This document shows, in pieces, positions 30,938 to 38,952 of a stretch of DNA of 38,952 nt. The DNA comes from Candidatus Krumholzibacteriota bacterium (GTDB lineage: Bacteria > Krumholzibacteriota > Krumholzibacteriia > LZORAL124-64-63). The translations under genes were made by a program, and so were the position numbers. Below the pieces are notes generated by a model. The model searched no databases. It saw nothing but the letters and a program-made list of their open reading frames with translations, and had not been told where the DNA came from. The stretch is from positions 1 to 38,952 of the forward strand of contig JAJRWA010000077.1 of the NCBI GenBank assembly GCA_024277025.1, read 5' to 3'. Every line of letters starts with the position of its first letter. Within the stretch, counting starts at the first letter, position 1.

Positions 30938-33721
30938 TTGGTCTCACGCGCAATTCAAAAACATGGCTGCCTTGCTGGTTGGCGGCACTTCTGGCGCCTG
31001 TCTGGCGGGCTGATTGTCCTGTTTTGGGCAATGGCCGCCCAGGCCGTGGAGTTCCCCGGGCCGGTCAGCCTGCCGCAGGATGGGGCGTCTCTGGCGGTTA
31101 CGCGCGTGAGACTGCCGGCAGCGGATCGGGACTACTTTGTCACCGGCAGCGGTGGTGGTTTCCTCAATCTGAACCGGTTCAATCCATTCAACGGTTTTTT
31201 TACCGTGTTGCAGCGCCTGCATCTTGGTGGCGAGGTGAGCGCGGTCGTGCCCTGGCAGGGTGTGGACGCGCCGGCGGTCGGCTTGGTGGTCGCCACCCGC
31301 AACCCGGACCGGGTTCTGCGTCTGCAGGTGAATGGAGATTTTCCGTACCTCGAAGTCCTGGCTGAAGTCGCCCTGGAGGAAGATCCGGGGGGCCTGGCCT
31401 TCGTCGGGAACGTCCCCGCCGGACCCATGGAACTGGCGGTCTCGCTGCCGGGTGTCGACCGGGTCGTTTTTCTGGGCGACCGCGCCGGCGTCTGGTCGGT
31501 GGTGTCCGAGACGGCCACCGGCGACGGGCCAGCGAGTCTCGTCGGGGTGGATCTCGATGGCGACGGTGTGCGGGAACTGGTGGTTGCCCAGTCCGGGCCG
31601 TTGTCCGGGACGCTGGGCATCCTGCGACGCGCGCCGGATGGAACCTATCCCCTGACGACGGTGACGTTGCCGGGAGTCGCGCCAGGGCTGGTTGCCGCCC
31701 ATGATCTGGATGGCGACGGCCGGCTTGAACTGGCCGTCGCGGTTGCTGGCGTTCCGGAGGTGGTTTTCTACGCCGACGCAGCCGGCAGCCTGCAGGAAGT
31801 GAATCGCGCGACCCTGACTTTCACGGCCCAGACCATTCATTTGGTCGAACTGGCCGATGGTGCGCCGGGGCTCTTTGTGGCTCGTGCCGAGCGCGGATTG
31901 CTGGAATTTGCCGGCCTGTATGGTGGCCAATGGCAGCGTATAGATACCTATTACCCGGGCTGCCGTCCGCATGATTTCGGCTTTGTGGACCTGGATGGCG
32001 ATGGTCTGGACGATCTGATTTCCGTCGGCGGGTCCGGCAATGTCCTGACGGGGATGCTGGGTGACGGGCGACCGGGCTTTGCCGGGTTCCCCGCGTTGAG
32101 CCTGGACAGGAACCCCGGATCCTTCGTCAGTGAGGATATCGACGGCGACGGGCGGGAGGATCTGCTCCTGTCGGACGCGAACCAGACGACGCTGAGCTTG
32201 TCGCGGGGGCTGCCGGATGGTTCGCTGAGCCACACGCCGGTGTCTCTGGAACTGGATTTCACGCCCGGTTACATCCTGGCCGTCGAGTTGGACGGGGATC
32301 CGGGCCTGGAATTGGCGGTGCTGGATATTGTGGCTGCCGACCTGGTGCTGCTGGATCTGTCCCCAACCTTCGTGTTGACGGTGCTGTCGCGCAATCCGGT
32401 CGGCTCGTTCCCCCATTTCATAGATGCCGGTGACCTGGATGGGGACCAGTTCGTCGATCTGGTTGTGCTCACCCAGGACACACCTGAAGTGGCCGTGCTC
32501 TACGGCGCCGGGGACGGGACCGTGTCCGAGACGGTGCGGGTGGGCTTCGACAATCCGGCGCGCAGGATCGTGCCGCTGGACCTGGACGCCGATGGCCTGC
32601 TGGACCTGGCGGCCGCCGACGGCATCAGCCGGGTCTGGACCCGCACCAATACCAACGGGCGGCAGTTTGACAACCAGTCCTTCGTCAATGCGGGCAGCGG
32701 TGCGATCTATTTGGCCACCGGGGATCTGGACGGGGATCTGGACGACGACCTGGTCGTGGTCAACCGGTCCGAGAATACGCTGTCTTTCCTGGAGAATGAC
32801 GGCAGCGGTTTTCTGGTGAGACGCATTGGCGGTCATGCGCTGCCCGGGCAACCGGCGGGCATGGTGCTGGCCGATTTCGACCTGGACGGCCGCCTGGATG
32901 TGCTGCTGAACCTGCAATCCGAAGAGGCCCTGGGCCTGGTTTTTGGGGTGGGGGACTGGAGCTATTCCCTGACCGAGGAATACCAGGGCGGGCCGGACAT
33001 GGCGGGTATTGATACCGCAGATTTCAATCTGGACGGGGTGCCGGACATCCTGGCCCTCGACCGATCGCTGCTGTTGGGACTGACCCTGTTGAACGGGGAT
33101 CCGGGCCAGGTAGCCGTGGCGCCGACCGCTCTGACCGGTGGCTGCCGGGACGGCCGGTGGGAGCTGCGGGTCAAGCCGGACCGACCCGGACCCTGGCGGC
33201 TGGAACTGAAGCGGGAAGACCGCTGGCAGGTCGTTATGGCCGACGGTCAGGCTCTGATCGGCGAACGGGACTATGACGCCGGGACCTGGACTTTGCGACT
33301 GGACCCGACCGAAGTGGCGCTCTTCACGGTGCCGGGCGGCAGTGGCCTGCTGGCCCGGCTGTCAATCGGGGCGGGGGCCGATCGGGAGGATCAGGTCTGG
33401 ACCCTGAGTGGTGGCTGCGGCGTGGCGCCGGATCTCTCCCTGCCCCGGGTCCGGTGGCAGAACGAGCCCTGGCCCAACCCCTTCAATCCCTCGGTGCGGG
33501 CCCGGATCCGGCTGGAGCGCGGTGGACCGCTCCGGGTGGCGGTCTACGATCTGGCGGGGCGCCAGGTGGCCGTTCTGGCCAGTGGTGAATTCCCCTCCGG
33601 CAGCTACGAGGTCCGTTGGGACGGTCTGGCTGATGGGCGCCCGGCGGCTGCGGGCCTGTACCTGATGCGGGTCGAGGCGCCCGGCGTGCGGCTGCAGCGG
33701 AAGCTGATGTTGATCAAGTAG
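30938..33721 (+). CDS. Secreted FG-GAP/VCBS propeller protein with C-terminal FlgD-like sorting domain
   Basis: 927-residue exported protein. The start is TTG 30938, with GAAAGAG eight bases upstream; no in-frame ATG comes before the signal peptide core (GGLIVLFWAMAAQA). The body is built of many FG-GAP/VCBS-type units with the calcium loop D-x-D-G-D-G, for example GVDLDGDGVRELVVAQSG, HDLDGDGRLELAVAV, FVDLDGDGLDDLISV and GDLDGDLDDDLVVV; these form one or two seven-bladed propellers. From residue ~845 a sorting-like domain starts with WPNPFNPS, has LRVAVYDLAGRQVAVL and AAGLYLMRV, and ends QRKLMLIK. It is likely a surface or secreted adhesin-like protein; the ligand is unknown. It abuts murB tail to tail with no gap. 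Confidence 0.85.
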   Translation: MVSRAIQKHGCLAGWRHFWRLSGGLIVLFWAMAAQAVEFPGPVSLPQDGASLAVTRVRLPAADRDYFVTGSGGGFLNLNRFNPFNGFFTVLQRLHLGGEVSAVVPWQGVDAPAVGLVVATRNPDRVLRLQVNGDFPYLEVLAEVALEEDPGGLAFVGNVPAGPMELAVSLPGVDRVVFLGDRAGVWSVVSETATGDGPASLVGVDLDGDGVRELVVAQSGPLSGTLGILRRAPDGTYPLTTVTLPGVAPGLVAAHDLDGDGRLELAVAVAGVPEVVFYADAAGSLQEVNRATLTFTAQTIHLVELADGAPGLFVARAERGLLEFAGLYGGQWQRIDTYYPGCRPHDFGFVDLDGDGLDDLISVGGSGNVLTGMLGDGRPGFAGFPALSLDRNPGSFVSEDIDGDGREDLLLSDANQTTLSLSRGLPDGSLSHTPVSLELDFTPGYILAVELDGDPGLELAVLDIVAADLVLLDLSPTFVLTVLSRNPVGSFPHFIDAGDLDGDQFVDLVVLTQDTPEVAVLYGAGDGTVSETVRVGFDNPARRIVPLDLDADGLLDLAAADGISRVWTRTNTNGRQFDNQSFVNAGSGAIYLATGDLDGDLDDDLVVVNRSENTLSFLENDGSGFLVRRIGGHALPGQPAGMVLADFDLDGRLDVLLNLQSEEALGLVFGVGDWSYSLTEEYQGGPDMAGIDTADFNLDGVPDILALDRSLLLGLTLLNGDPGQVAVAPTALTGGCRDGRWELRVKPDRPGPWRLELKREDRWQVVMADGQALIGERDYDAGTWTLRLDPTEVALFTVPGGSGLLARLSIGAGADREDQVWTLSGGCGVAPDLSLPRVRWQNEPWPNPFNPSVRARIRLERGGPLRVAVYDLAGRQVAVLASGEFPSGSYEVRWDGLADGRPAAAGLYLMRVEAPGVRLQRKLMLIK

Positions 33722-34654
33722 TCAGGCTGTTGCGTCGCCGAGGTACCGGACTTCTTCCTGCAGAGCGAGACCGAACTTCTGCCTGACCGCCTGCTTCATG
33801 CGGGCGGCCAGGGCCAGGACATCGGAGCTGGACGCGCGGCCCCGGTTGATTATCATGTTGGCGTGCCGGGGAAAGACCTGCGCGTCGCCCTCCCGGAAGG
33901 ACAGGGCGCCGGCTTCTTCCAGGAGTTTGCCGGCCGCCCGGCGGCGTTCGCCCGGCCGGGCCGGCGGCAGATTGCGGAACCAGCTGCCGGCGCTGGGCAG
34001 GTCGACGGGATGCTTGCGGCGGCGATCGGCGATTCTTTCGGCCCGGTCCGCCGCCGCGGCGGCCACGTCGCCCCGGGTCAGCCGCAGGCCCACTTCCAGC
34101 ACGAGATGGCCGGATTCACGCAGGTCGGTCGCGCGGTAGCGGAAGCCGAAGGCCTCCGGGCCGACCGTCTCGACGCGGCCATCGGGCGTCAGGATGGTGG
34201 CCTCCACCAGAAATTCGCCTATTTCATGGCCGTAGCAGCCGGCGTTGCCGACGACCGCGCCGCCAACCGTGCCGGGGATGCCGCTGGCGAATTCCAGGCC
34301 AGTGAGGCCCAGGTCGAGGGTGCGGGCGATCAGATCGTCGAAGGGAAGGCCGGCACCCACGTGGACGACCTCGCCCCGGCAGTCCAGGCGCCGGGATGCG
34401 GCGCAGAGGATAATGCCGGAGTATCCGCGGTCTGCGGCCAGGATGTTGCTGCCGCCGCCCAGCACGAACACGGGAACGTCGTTTTCCCTGGCCAGGGAGT
34501 GGAACCGACGCGCCTGTTCCGGGTTACGCACTGGGCAGACCAGTGCGGCTTTCCCACCAATGCCCAATGTCGTCAGTTCGCGCAGGGGTACGCCCGGCCG
34601 GACCAGCGCCTGGTCGGCTGTCGACAGTGTCCTGAGGATCTGTGGCACATTCAC
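33722..34654 (-). CDS. murB: UDP-N-acetylenolpyruvoylglucosamine reductase MurB
   Basis: 310-residue cytoplasmic FAD enzyme that makes UDP-MurNAc for peptidoglycan. The start is GTG 34654. FAD-binding motifs are TTLGIGGKA and VLGGGSNIL; LEFASGIPGTVGGAVVGNAG is the central MurB block; FRYRATDLR follows. PSAGSWFRN holds the catalytic Ser, and the C-terminal AGALSFREGDAQVFPRHANMIINRG fits. The length is normal for the short (type II) form. It stands alone, divergent from tonB, and ends against the FG-GAP gene without a terminator. Confidence 0.95.
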   Translation of the reverse strand: MNVPQILRTLSTADQALVRPGVPLRELTTLGIGGKAALVCPVRNPEQARRFHSLARENDVPVFVLGGGSNILAADRGYSGIILCAASRRLDCRGEVVHVGAGLPFDDLIARTLDLGLTGLEFASGIPGTVGGAVVGNAGCYGHEIGEFLVEATILTPDGRVETVGPEAFGFRYRATDLRESGHLVLEVGLRLTRGDVAAAAADRAERIADRRRKHPVDLPSAGSWFRNLPPARPGERRRAAGKLLEEAGALSFREGDAQVFPRHANMIINRGRASSSDVLALAARMKQAVRQKFGLALQEEVRYLGDATA

Positions 34655-34798
34655 GGCAATACTGCTTCCATTGGCCTGGGTGCGTCCCGGTCAAGGATGA
34701 CCGCGCCGGGCGCATTCGTCAACCCGGGTTGGCATTACCGGGAGCCAAGGGGTACCTTTGGAGCTTGCAGGGGAACATCGGGCAAAGGATGCGTACCG

Positions 34799-35884
34799 TT
34801 GACGGAACTGAACTTTCCGCGGCCGGATTTTTCCGGGGGCACACCACAGGACAGGCGAATCATCAGAGGGGCCATTGCGGTGTCTCTGTTGCTGCATGTC
34901 GTGCTGGTTGCCGCGACCTGGAAAATCCCGTTCAAGCCGCGCCCGGAAGACCTGCCGCCCCCGGACCTGAGCCGCTCGGTCGAGCTGATTCTGGTGCCCG
35001 ATGAGGCCGAGGCCCCGGCTGAGAGTGATCAGCCGTCGACTTACGTCTCGGTGCCGGAACGCCAGGCTGCGGACCAGGCCCCGGATGATCCCGACTATCT
35101 GGCCCTGCACCATTCGGTGGCGGCGGACAACAAGCTGGGTGATTCGGAAAAGCCGTCGGCCGATCAGGAAAGCGAATACAACATGGTGCAGATCCAGAAG
35201 GAAGAGCTGGACGGCGCCGGTGGTGTCGAGTATTCGCCCCAGCCCGATCCGCAGCAGGATCCGGCGACCAGCCAGCGTGAGAGCGGGGCTGAGGGCGCGG
35301 CCGAGAGCGCGGATCGCAGCGAACAGGAACTCACCGAGGGGGAGTGGGCCCTGCCCCGCGAAGAGGCCGAATCCGGTGGCGAGACCGAGGGTGACAAGAA
35401 AGACGAGGTCACCGATGACAAGCCGCAGCTCGAGGACTGGTGGGGCGGGCAGGAGAATCCGTCGATCCTGAAGCAGGGCGACCAGGGACAGACCGGTGAC
35501 CGCGGTTTCGATTTTGACCAGGAGGCCACCGGTTCGGTGACCTCCGGTGTGGCGGTCATCGACGAGTTCCAGCTCAATACCGTGCAATGGGACTGGGCGC
35601 CGTGGATCCAGGTCTTCGGCAACGAGCTGCACCGGCACTGGGTGCCGCCTTACGCGTATCGTTTGGGTCTGATCAACGGCACGACGGTCATCCGGCTGGT
35701 GGTGGAGAAGGACGGGCGGCCCAGCAGCATGGAGATCCTGGCGGAAGACGGGCATTCTTCGCTGCATGACGCCTCGTTGGCGGCCCTGAAGGCCTTTGCG
35801 CCGTATTTGCCCCTGCCGGATCACTTTCCGGAAGAGAATCTTGTGATCACCCTGAGTCTGCACTATCCTGCGTTCCGGCGTTGA
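34799..35884 (+). CDS. tonB: TonB-like energy transducer with a long acidic linker
   Basis: 361-residue inner-membrane protein. The start is TTG 34799 with AAGGA about ten bases before; the open frame back to 33863 is the shadow of murB. One membrane helix spans about residues 25-42 (GAIAVSLLLHVVLVAATW). The periplasmic linker (about 50-245) is rich in Glu, Asp, Gln and Ser, not in Pro-Lys as in Escherichia TonB. The C-terminal TonB domain (about 262-361) has WIQVFGNELHRHWVPP, TTVIRLVVEKDGRPSSMEIL and ASLAALKAFAPYLPLPDHF. It should pass proton-motive energy from the next two gene products to outer-membrane receptors. No receptor is in the window. Confidence 0.85.
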   Translation: MTELNFPRPDFSGGTPQDRRIIRGAIAVSLLLHVVLVAATWKIPFKPRPEDLPPPDLSRSVELILVPDEAEAPAESDQPSTYVSVPERQAADQAPDDPDYLALHHSVAADNKLGDSEKPSADQESEYNMVQIQKEELDGAGGVEYSPQPDPQQDPATSQRESGAEGAAESADRSEQELTEGEWALPREEAESGGETEGDKKDEVTDDKPQLEDWWGGQENPSILKQGDQGQTGDRGFDFDQEATGSVTSGVAVIDEFQLNTVQWDWAPWIQVFGNELHRHWVPPYAYRLGLINGTTVIRLVVEKDGRPSSMEILAEDGHSSLHDASLAALKAFAPYLPLPDHFPEENLVITLSLHYPAFRR

Positions 35885-35945
35885 GGTGGGCCGCGGGCGG
35901 GACGCGATTCCCGTCACCAATGTTTCCTGGGAGGAATGACAGCAC

Positions 35946-36584
35946 ATGTGGGAAATGATACTGGCCGGACGCTACATGATGATTCCCATCACCATCGCCT
36001 CCTTGGTGGGCCTGACGGTGATCATCGAGCGCATGATCGTGCTGCGGCAGCGGCGCATCATCGTGCCGGAGATCGCCGGCGCCGTGGAGACGCTTTCGGC
36101 GAGCCAGGACCTGTCGGTGGCCTACGCCATCTGCGAGCGGCATCCCGGGCCCTTTGCCAACGTCGTCAAGGCGGGTCTGGACCACGCGCAGAACGATTGG
36201 ACGATCGTCAGGGACGTGCTGGAGGAAGCCGGGCGCCAGGAGGCCACGCTGCTGACCCGTCGGCTGGGTATTCTGGAGACGGTGGCCGCCGTTTCGCCGC
36301 TGCTCGGCCTGCTCGGGACGGTCGTGGGCATGATCCGGGTTTTTGCGACGATTTCCCTGGCGGGGCTGGGCAATCCCGAGACCCTGTCCAGTGGTATCAG
36401 CGAGGCCATGGTCACCACGGCGGCCGGCCTGATCATCGGTATTCCGGCCCTGGTGGCCCATAACTGGTTGAACGGCCGGGCTGACCGGATCATTTTCGAA
36501 CTGGAGTTCTATTCGTCCCGGGTGCTTGATACCCTGCGCCGCCGCCGTCAGAATGAGCAACAAAGTGACGGGACGAGCTCATGA
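35946..36584 (+). CDS. exbB: ExbB/TolQ-family proton channel protein
   Basis: 212-residue inner-membrane protein, start ATG 35946 with GGGAGGA about 11 nt upstream. Three membrane helices: MIPITIASLVGLTVIIERMIV near the N-terminus, then GILETVAAVSPLLGLLGTVVGMIRVF, then AMVTTAAGLIIGIPALVAHNWL. The PLLGLLGTVVGMI and TTAAGLIIGIPAL blocks are diagnostic of MotA/TolQ/ExbB proteins. With ExbD it makes the motor for the TonB protein encoded just before it. It overlaps exbD by four bases (ATGA). TolQ is the other option, but the flanking tonB favours ExbB. Confidence 0.92.
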   Translation: MWEMILAGRYMMIPITIASLVGLTVIIERMIVLRQRRIIVPEIAGAVETLSASQDLSVAYAICERHPGPFANVVKAGLDHAQNDWTIVRDVLEEAGRQEATLLTRRLGILETVAAVSPLLGLLGTVVGMIRVFATISLAGLGNPETLSSGISEAMVTTAAGLIIGIPALVAHNWLNGRADRIIFELEFYSSRVLDTLRRRRQNEQQSDGTSS

Positions 36585-36991
36585 AATTTCGCCCCGAACG
36601 CAAAGGGCGCGGCCAGATCATCAACATCACGACGTTGATCGACGTGATGTTCCTGCTGCTGATCTTCTTCATGGTCACCTCGACCTTCAAGAATCAGCCG
36701 GCGATCAACCTGGTGCTGCCCCGTTCGGCGACGGCGACCGAGACGGTCGACACGCCGAACGTGTTGTACCTGACGAGCGACAACCAGATCTTCCTGAACG
36801 ACACCCTGGTCGACGAGGATCGTCTGCCGGAACTGTTGGGCCAGTTGCGGGGATCGTCCACCGAGGACCGCATGGTCCTGCGGGCCGACGAACACGCTGA
36901 GCACGGCCGGGTCGTGGCACTGATCGACACCATCAAACAGAGCGGTTTCACCCGCGTCAGCCTGTCGGCCCGGGTACCGGGCGCGCGCTGA
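36581..36991 (+). CDS. exbD: ExbD/TolR-family protein
   Basis: 136-residue inner-membrane protein, start ATG 36581 within the exbB stop. One membrane helix (about 16-38) with the key proton-carrying Asp21 in TTLIDVMFLLLIFFMVTSTF. The periplasmic part runs LVLPRSATATETVD, then LTSDNQIFLNDTLVD, then VLRADEHAEHGRVVALIDTIKQSGFTRVSLSA, the standard ExbD/TolR fold. It completes the tonB-exbB-exbD set. Confidence 0.93.
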   Translation: MKFRPERKGRGQIINITTLIDVMFLLLIFFMVTSTFKNQPAINLVLPRSATATETVDTPNVLYLTSDNQIFLNDTLVDEDRLPELLGQLRGSSTEDRMVLRADEHAEHGRVVALIDTIKQSGFTRVSLSARVPGAR

Positions 36992-37005
36992 GCCAGAGGA
37001 GCTTC

Positions 37006-38460
37006 GTGTTGAAGGAATCGAAAATCGCACGGTTGAACCGGCCCCACGGCCGGCGGAACCTGTTGCTGTTGGCGCTGGCGGTGACCCTGTTCTGGTCGGC
37101 GGCCCTGCTGGTTGGCGGCTGCACCAGTGATCCGGCCAATCTGGTTGGCGCCGCGTTGATCGACAGCCGGATCGATACAACCCTGGCCCTGGTCGAGATC
37201 ACCGCGGTCGAAGCGTTTTCCGGGATCAAGGTGTCCGATGCCAACGAGAAAATCACGGAATCCCAGACGCTCTATCTGGGCACCGAGAAAAACACCAAAG
37301 CGTCGTTCATCGTGAACTTCGACTTCACCGATATCTTCACTGACGAGTATCCGGAGGAGATCTTCACCGAAGAGAATATCAAGACCGTCAAGCTGAGTCT
37401 GACGAAGCTGGTGCCCTACAAGGCCATCTACGACAGCATCCTGATTGATCCGGATACGGGCGACACGACCACGGTCCACGTATCCACGGGGCAGCCGCTG
37501 GATCTGATCTACTTCGTGCACGAGTTGGACGAGGCGTTCGACCCGCTCGATTTCGAGAATTTCCCGGCCTCGGTGCCGCCGTTCAATTCGGCGATCATCA
37601 ACCAGGACTTTCAGATTCCCAACACCAGTTCGGAAGTCTTTCTGAACCTCTATGTCAGTGATTTCCTGCGCTGGGTGAACGGCAGGACGAAGATTGGACT
37701 GCTGTTCCGGCTGGGCGACCAGTCGGATCCGGGCCTGGTGGGCTACGCGTCCAACGAATTGACGACCTTCTCGGAGGTGCCGCTGCTGGCGGTCGGCACC
37801 ATCGTGGCGCCGGATCTCATCGTGGATTTTGCCGACCAGGACATCAATCTGCAGGTGCCGCCGGCCGAGGATACGACGGTTTTCGAGGAAGTGGACACGG
37901 TGCCCCAGACCGCGCCCGCGGCGGCCGACACCTTCGTGTTGCGGACCGGGCTGCGTTCGTATCCGGCCATCCGGTTCGACCTGGCCAATCTGCCGACCAA
38001 CGCCCTGATCAACCGGGCGGTGTTGTCGGTGACCAACGACACGAGCAGCAGCTACGGGCCGGAGTTCTCGGTCATGATTTCGGAAATCGTGGGTGACGTG
38101 ATGGACGACCCTTCGTACAGCCTGGATGTGTCCACGGTCCTGGACAGCACGCGGGTCTACCCCCTGAGTTTCCGTTCGAATCTGCGGGCGAAGGAAGACT
38201 TCGTGATCGAGTTCGATATCACGACCGGTATCCGGCGGGCGGTCAACCGGGTCAACGAGGAACCGCGGGGGTTCCTGCTCAGCGGCGTCGAGGACAAGTT
38301 CGTCTTTCCCTTCGGCAATCTGCCGCCTGATTTGACCCAGCCGGGCTTCTACTATCGACAATTGAACCTGCTGGGCCTGAACGATCCGGACCCGCAGCAC
38401 CGACCCCATCTGAAGATCTGGTACAGCGTGATCAACGATCTGAGCGGGGGTGGGCAGTGA
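37006..38460 (+). CDS. Large lipoprotein of unknown function (DNRLRE-like regions)
   Basis: 484-residue lipoprotein. The start is GTG 37006 with AGAGGA upstream; TTG 37009 is possible. After a basic n-region (NRPHGRRN) and hydrophobic core comes the lipobox LVGGC with Cys39. The mature part is beta-rich. The C-terminal half (PAAADTFVLRTGLRSYPAIRFDLANLPTNALINRAVLSV) looks like a DNRLRE/CBM96-type domain, in which beta-sandwiches present polar strands. I do not know the function. It follows exbD by 14 nt, so it may be in the same operon. Its stop overlaps the next gene (GTGA), which encodes an exported outer-membrane type protein, so the two may work together. Confidence 0.75.
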   Translation: MLKESKIARLNRPHGRRNLLLLALAVTLFWSAALLVGGCTSDPANLVGAALIDSRIDTTLALVEITAVEAFSGIKVSDANEKITESQTLYLGTEKNTKASFIVNFDFTDIFTDEYPEEIFTEENIKTVKLSLTKLVPYKAIYDSILIDPDTGDTTTVHVSTGQPLDLIYFVHELDEAFDPLDFENFPASVPPFNSAIINQDFQIPNTSSEVFLNLYVSDFLRWVNGRTKIGLLFRLGDQSDPGLVGYASNELTTFSEVPLLAVGTIVAPDLIVDFADQDINLQVPPAEDTTVFEEVDTVPQTAPAAADTFVLRTGLRSYPAIRFDLANLPTNALINRAVLSVTNDTSSSYGPEFSVMISEIVGDVMDDPSYSLDVSTVLDSTRVYPLSFRSNLRAKEDFVIEFDITTGIRRAVNRVNEEPRGFLLSGVEDKFVFPFGNLPPDLTQPGFYYRQLNLLGLNDPDPQHRPHLKIWYSVINDLSGGGQ

Positions 38461-38952
38461 GCAACGTGATGAAGTTCTCCGGCCTGGTCCTGCTGCTGCT
38501 TGCCGTCGCGGTGGCGGGCGAGTCCCGGGCCCAGACGCCCATGGCCGGCAACAATATCGGGCAGCGCATCATCCCGGATGACGCCCGCATGGTCGGGCGC
38601 GGCGGCTGGGGCATGGCGATTGTCGATTCGACCCATCCGGGTTTCAAGAACATTGCTTCGCTGTCCCATCTGAAGCATGTGGTGCTGAAGTACACGGGCT
38701 ACGGGGAATTGGCCGACGCGGAGAGTCCCCAGGGGACCCGCCGCACGTCCGGGACCTACTCGCCGGGGATTCAGGTGGCCGTGCCGGTGATCAAGGATCG
38801 TCTGGGCGTCACGGCGGGGTTCAGCATGAACGGCAGTACGCGTTGGGATGCGGACGTGGACACCGTCTGGACCCTGTCCGATACGGTGGCCGGTGGCGTG
38901 GCCCTCAATCGCGAAGGTACGCGGTTCAAGGTTCCGCTGGGGCTGGCCTGGC
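38457..38952 (+). CDS. Exported outer-membrane protein, N-terminal part (3' cut)
   Basis: 165 codons are visible; the gene runs off the window. The start is GTG 38457 overlapping the lipoprotein stop (GTGA); GTG 38466 and ATG 38469 are close alternatives. The signal peptide is SNVMKFSGLVLLLLAVAVAGESRA, cut before QTP. The mature start MAGNNIGQRIIPDDARMVGRGGWGMAIVDSTHPG followed by alternating strand text (VVLKYTGYGELAD, IQVAVPVIKDRLGVTAGFSM) resembles FadL/PorV-like barrel proteins of FCB-type genomes. PorV-like proteins help type IX secretion; the visible part does not prove this. Confidence 0.7.
   Translation, partial: MSNVMKFSGLVLLLLAVAVAGESRAQTPMAGNNIGQRIIPDDARMVGRGGWGMAIVDSTHPGFKNIASLSHLKHVVLKYTGYGELADAESPQGTRRTSGTYSPGIQVAVPVIKDRLGVTAGFSMNGSTRWDADVDTVWTLSDTVAGGVALNREGTRFKVPLGLAW

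Noticed and set aside
30944..32917. A 657-codon minus-strand frame
   Set aside because: It is the shadow of the FG-GAP protein gene, whose calcium loops give His/Gln-rich antisense text.
33863..34798. Extension of the TonB frame upstream
   Set aside because: It lies antisense over murB, which has a complete and well-conserved product; TTG 34799 has a ribosome site.
36694..38409. A 571-codon minus-strand frame
   Set aside because: It is antisense to exbD and the lipoprotein, with no start site and no recognisable domain.

Overview
The window is a GC-rich, gene-dense piece of a Gram-negative (diderm) chromosome. Evidence for an outer membrane: a Kdo transferase, a heptosyltransferase-type GT9 enzyme, several signal-peptide beta-barrels, many lipoproteins and a TonB-ExbB-ExbD set. 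At least three secreted proteins end in a FlgD-like/type-A sorting-like C-terminal domain with an N-P-x-x-P type motif, one of them on a gingipain-type (C25) peptidase. A bacterial one-domain histone is also present. This mix suggests an uncultured lineage of the FCB group or its relatives (Eisenbacteria, Krumholzibacteriota and Latescibacterota are the kind I have in mind). That placement is inference: there is no rRNA or ribosomal protein here to fix it.

Layout. 1-2008: the end of a dockerin-like secreted protein, then two paralogous ~204-residue secreted proteins sharing the same C-terminal tail. 2081-8036: a strong promoter, a 1468-residue C25 peptidase and a SpoIID-family lipoprotein. 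8159-8340: tRNA-Asp as a complete unit with promoter and terminator. 8426-11417: an M49-like metallopeptidase lipoprotein and a convergent lipoprotein with a degenerate metallopeptidase look. 11474-12825: queE-queC for 7-deazaguanine (queuosine) synthesis. 12806-16106 (minus): GT9 glycosyltransferase, waaA and a radical SAM/SPASM protein.

16289-23440: a seven-gene plus-strand run, often with 1-4 nt overlaps: two CNNM/CBS membrane proteins, a DUF1844 protein, a barrel with calcium-binding thrombospondin-3 repeats, an ECF sigma factor, a zinc-finger anti-sigma factor and a bactofilin-like multi-span membrane protein. It looks like an envelope-sensing regulon. 23441-25895: a structured intergenic region, a secreted HEMGH metalloprotease and a TolB-like propeller lipoprotein. 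Then tRNA-Glu (minus), an M20 dipeptidase (minus), the histone-fold protein, a ComM/YifB ATPase, a barrel protein (minus), a 927-residue FG-GAP propeller protein with sorting domain, murB (minus), tonB-exbB-exbD, a large lipoprotein and the start of another outer-membrane protein cut by the window end.

The parts most worth following are the histone, the shared tail of the two small secreted proteins, the sigma/anti-sigma/bactofilin-like locus with a candidate ECF promoter, and the structured region before the HEMGH protease. No CRISPR array, insertion sequence, phage gene or plasmid feature was seen.
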